DNA of 64,000 nucleotides from Lachnospiraceae bacterium. Its GTDB lineage: Bacteria; Bacillota; Clostridia; Lachnospirales; Lachnospiraceae. This document shows positions 61,101 to 64,000 of the stretch, piece after piece. The position numbers and the translations under genes were made by a program. The stretch is taken from the NCBI GenBank assembly GCA_017476665.1, contig JAFUZJ010000030.1:47633-111632 (forward strand), in the 5' to 3' direction. The notes below the pieces were generated by a model. It was not told where the DNA came from. It ran no database searches and saw nothing but the letters and a program-made list of their open reading frames with translations. Numbering within the stretch: position 1 is the stretch's first letter; each line of letters begins with the position of its first letter.

Positions 61101-62619
61101 AATATACACTCTATTTTTGACTCTTATGATAATTATTTCTGTGCCGTTAACAAGTTTCGCTGCCGAATCTCTATCGGATACTGCCGGTGTAGCACAAGTT
61201 CTATCAGATGCTACGAAAGCGGAGGAGGCATCATCAGACATCGTAGCCGCCACAGATAAAACGGTCAAGACAGTATCCGGTAATGATGCGGCAATTAATG
61301 ATGCGGCGATTGATTCTGAGCAGAGTATCCAGTCCATGGCAGTAGTAGAGCCACTTCGTATTGACGGTAAGACTTTGTATGATGGCATGGATAAAACTTA
61401 TGAACAAGGGTATATCCCAAAGGCAGAGAATGGAAAGATATCTATCATACTTCCGCTACTTGGTCAGACATATGACGGGAAGGTCAGCGTTACGACCGAT
61501 TTTGGGACAACGCAGAACAGTCCTTTTGTGTTTGGAAACTATGCACAGACTACAGGTGTCCAGGATGGAGCCTATCTATTTCGCTTAGAAATTCCTCTTG
61601 CAGCAGGCAGAACCAACGGTTCCTATCCGATTACGCTAAAGGCAGACTATCTGGATATTACAGGAAATCAGGCGCAGCAGAACTTTATTGTATATGTGAC
61701 AATCACGGACGGCACTAATGCAGATACAGATTCCGTAAAAGAAGCGGTGGAAACGCCGAAGCTGTATATTAGTGCATGTGAGATTACTCCGGGAATAGTA
61801 GACGGAGGGGAAGCGTTTTCCGCCACGGTGACGATTGAAAATATTGGTGCAATTCGGGCTCGCTCTGTGATCCTTACATACGGAAGTGATACTGATGGAA
61901 TTGTGCCTGCCCAGACCAATAATACAATGCATTTGGAAAACATCGCCAGTGGTAAGAGCGAAAGCGTTTCTTTATCATTTCAGACAACATCGGATGTGAT
62001 CGCCGGGGAACAGTCATTTTATGTGAAACTGGATTATGCGGATCTCTATGGTGGTATCTATACGGAAAACCATACTTTCCCTGTGCGGGTTATACAACCG
62101 GCTAAAATGGAATATGATCCGATCAGTATTCCAAAGCAAGTCACATCAGGAGAAACTATTTCAGTACCGGTGAACGTGTTTAATACCGGAAAAAGTGTAC
62201 TCAGGAATGTGAAAGCGACCATATCCGGCACAGGGTTAATTCAAACATCCAGTGCTTTTTTCGGTGATATCCCGCCGGGAGAGTCAGGTGATGGAGAAGT
62301 GAAGATCTATGTTGGTATACTTTCCATGACAGATTCCTCTGAAAATGATTATGGAAAGAGTAACGGTATATGCACGATCACCTATATGGATGACAACGGA
62401 GAGGAGCATAAGGAAGAGATGAGTTTTTCAACGGAAATCACACAGCGAGTAGAAGATTCAAAGGATATTACCGAGCAAAAGACAGTTGGACAGTGGTGGA
62501 TCAGTATTCTGGTGGCATTTGCAATTATTGCGATAGTCATTTCAATGATCATTATAACAAAGTTTTCACGTATATTGCGTAGTAAAAAAATTTATCGCGA
62601 TTTAATGAATTGTTTATAA
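61093..62619 (+). CDS. surface protein with CARDB-like domains and a membrane anchor
   Basis: A protein of about 508 residues: signal peptide at 1-25 (IYTLFLTLMIIISVPLTSFA), a Ser/Thr/Asp-rich linker to about 85, then repeated Ig-like or CARDB-like beta domains (EITPGIVDGGEAFSATVTIEN; ISIPKQVTSGETISVPVNVFN) and a C-terminal membrane segment (ILVAFAIIAIVISMIIITKF) with a short basic tail. COG1361-type surface proteins of this shape often accompany ABC exporters. It may present or shield the exported molecule. ATG 61093 is used (GTG 61087 is possible). Confidence 0.8.
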   Translation: MHKIYTLFLTLMIIISVPLTSFAAESLSDTAGVAQVLSDATKAEEASSDIVAATDKTVKTVSGNDAAINDAAIDSEQSIQSMAVVEPLRIDGKTLYDGMDKTYEQGYIPKAENGKISIILPLLGQTYDGKVSVTTDFGTTQNSPFVFGNYAQTTGVQDGAYLFRLEIPLAAGRTNGSYPITLKADYLDITGNQAQQNFIVYVTITDGTNADTDSVKEAVETPKLYISACEITPGIVDGGEAFSATVTIENIGAIRARSVILTYGSDTDGIVPAQTNNTMHLENIASGKSESVSLSFQTTSDVIAGEQSFYVKLDYADLYGGIYTENHTFPVRVIQPAKMEYDPISIPKQVTSGETISVPVNVFNTGKSVLRNVKATISGTGLIQTSSAFFGDIPPGESGDGEVKIYVGILSMTDSSENDYGKSNGICTITYMDDNGEEHKEEMSFSTEITQRVEDSKDITEQKTVGQWWISILVAFAIIAIVISMIIITKFSRILRSKKIYRDLMNCL

Positions 62620-62624
62620 AATTG

Positions 62625-62651
62625 TTAGCAAACACACTTGACGAGTGCTAA
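62625..62651. promoter_or_regulatory. CIRCE element (HrcA operator)
   Basis: TTAGCAAAC-N9-GAGTGCTAA. The right arm matches the CIRCE consensus fully and the left arm matches 7 of 9 (TTAGCACTC expected). Spacing is the standard 9 nt. Confidence 0.85.
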
Positions 62652-62666
62652 CAAAAGTGCTATACC
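62638..62666 (+). promoter_or_regulatory. sigma-A promoter of hsp20
   Basis: TTGACG (62638-62643), 17-nt spacer, TATACC (62661-62666). The CIRCE right arm overlaps the -35 and spacer, so HrcA binding would block it. Confidence 0.7.
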
Positions 62667-62775
62667 ATAATTGTCAAGAGGAAGAGGAGTTAGTATTCAA
62701 AACCTCATGACAAATTAAAATCATATAACAGCCCAGAACAGCATCCTGGACCGAAAATAAAAGGAGGAATGACCT

Positions 62776-63261
62776 ATGTTGTATGTACCTAGTATTTTTG
62801 GTGAGAGCCTGATGGATGATTGGATGGAGGATTTCGATCGCAGCATGAGAGAGATGGATCGGGAATTTGATCGCGGCTTTGGCAAGAGGAATCCGTTGTT
62901 TGGCAAGCATGCGAAGAACCTGATGAAGACGGATGTGCGCGAGAAAGAGGACAGCTATGAGGTTGACATTGAACTGCCCGGCTTTAAGAAAGAGGAGATC
63001 GAGTTAAAACTCGAAAATGGTTTCCTGAGCATCACCGCCGCCAAGGGATTGGATAAGGAGGAGAAAGACAAGAAGGATGGCAAGATCCTTCGTCAGGAGC
63101 GTTACGCCGGCAGCCTTTCGAGAAGTTTCTATGTAGGTGAGGAACTGAAAGAGGAGGACGTTAAGGCAAAGTTGGAGCATGGTGTACTGAAACTCACATT
63201 GCCTAAGAAGGAAAAGAAAGCGCAGGTGCCGGAGAAGAAACAGATATTGATCGAGGGATAA
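62776..63261 (+). CDS. Hsp20/alpha-crystallin small heat-shock protein
   Basis: A 161-residue chaperone: N-terminal SIFGESLMDDWMEDFDRSMREMDREFD-type segment (in part: LMDDWMEDFDRSM), alpha-crystallin domain about residues 45-150 (DVREKEDSYEVDIELPGFKKEE in part, IELKLENGFLSITA, SRSFYVGEELKEEDVKAKLEHGVL with the conserved L-x-GVL), then a Lys-rich C-terminal tail. It binds unfolded proteins under stress. Transcribed from the CIRCE promoter; AAAGGAGGAAT precedes the ATG. Confidence 0.95.
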   Translation: MLYVPSIFGESLMDDWMEDFDRSMREMDREFDRGFGKRNPLFGKHAKNLMKTDVREKEDSYEVDIELPGFKKEEIELKLENGFLSITAAKGLDKEEKDKKDGKILRQERYAGSLSRSFYVGEELKEEDVKAKLEHGVLKLTLPKKEKKAQVPEKKQILIEG

Positions 63262-63275
63262 TCGAATCGGCACGT

Positions 63276-63312
63276 AAAAAGGAAACCGGGAAATTACCTG
63301 GGTTCCTTTTTT
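63276..63312 (+). terminator. intrinsic terminator of hsp20
   Basis: AAAAAGGAA pairs with TTCCTTTTT (plus a CC/GG pair in the loop region) and is followed by a T-run. Confidence 0.75.
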
Positions 63313-63313
63313 G

Positions 63314-63355
63314 AAAACTTCTCTACCGGATAGACTGGGTAGAGAAGTTTTTGTT
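63314..63355. terminator. second, bidirectional terminator between hsp20 and the collagen-like gene
   Basis: AAAACTTCTCTACC pairs with GGTAGAGAAGTTTT over 14 bp and ends in TTGTTT on the plus strand. It can also end the minus-strand collagen-like gene. Confidence 0.7.
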
Positions 63356-63369
63356 TATTGCGATTTAAA

Positions 63370-64000
<631 letters not shown>

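Overview
The window looks like chromosomal DNA of a gut-type Lachnospiraceae or closely related Clostridia (Bacillota). The evidence is moderate GC, strong AGGAGG-type ribosome binding sites, TTGACA/TATAAT promoters, a CIRCE operator, and families typical of that group: DUF4250, DUF4364, an ASKHA/DUF4445 protein, a DUF6034-like lipoprotein, an ACT regulator next to hom, and collagen-like surface proteins. No species is claimed. I see no phage, insertion sequence, CRISPR array or rRNA. One tRNA (Gly, GCC) is present.

Layout. 1-3.0 kb: the end of a flavoprotein-rubredoxin, an rtcB-prfH RNA repair and ribosome rescue pair, and a GNAT. 3.1-6.8 kb: a heterodimeric ABC exporter on the minus strand. 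6.9-11.5 kb: DUF4250, an ASKHA corrinoid-activator-like protein, a polysaccharide deacetylase, rarA and an AraC regulator. 11.6-16.0 kb: a tight GDP-L-fucose operon (gmd, fcl, manC, manA). 16.0-19.4 kb, minus strand: DUF4364, a YhcC-type radical SAM protein, malic enzyme and thiamine pyrophosphokinase. 19.6-25.9 kb: glyA, a divergent cysteine-rich/coiled-coil pair, then the ACT-regulator/hom/aspartokinase operon. 25.9-26.5 kb: a gene-free stretch that probably encodes an unidentified structured RNA of about 330 nt. 26.5-32.2 kb: a GH3 protein lacking the NagZ Asp-His dyad, an amino-acid ABC transporter whose binding protein appears circularly permuted, tRNA-Gly, and a beta-CASP nuclease. 32.3-37.1 kb: a one-directional run of small accessory enzymes (NUDIX, PNPOx-like, GNATs, M24, phosphoesterase, HAD). 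37.1-45.0 kb: a phi3T-type thyA, a GH5 cellulase, a lipase and several decaying genes. 45.0-49.8 kb: a Crp/Fnr regulator divergent from a DUF438/hemerythrin-PAS, PTS-IIC, cupin and SDR operon, with an operator between them. 49.8-54.9 kb: sigma factor, membrane anti-sigma candidate and VanZ, then marR-MATE behind a large dyad operator. 55.0-62.6 kb: a two-component system and a five-gene lipoprotein/ABC/surface-protein operon. Both promoters carry the same paired 11-bp-period repeat. 62.6-64 kb: CIRCE-controlled hsp20 and a collagen-like protein that runs off the window.

The most unusual items are the permuted binding protein, the unassigned RNA locus, the shared response-regulator boxes of the 55-62.6 kb module, the promoter architecture between the Crp/Fnr and DUF438 genes, and the GH3 protein with an altered catalytic loop. 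All assignments come from reading motifs by eye. No database search was run.
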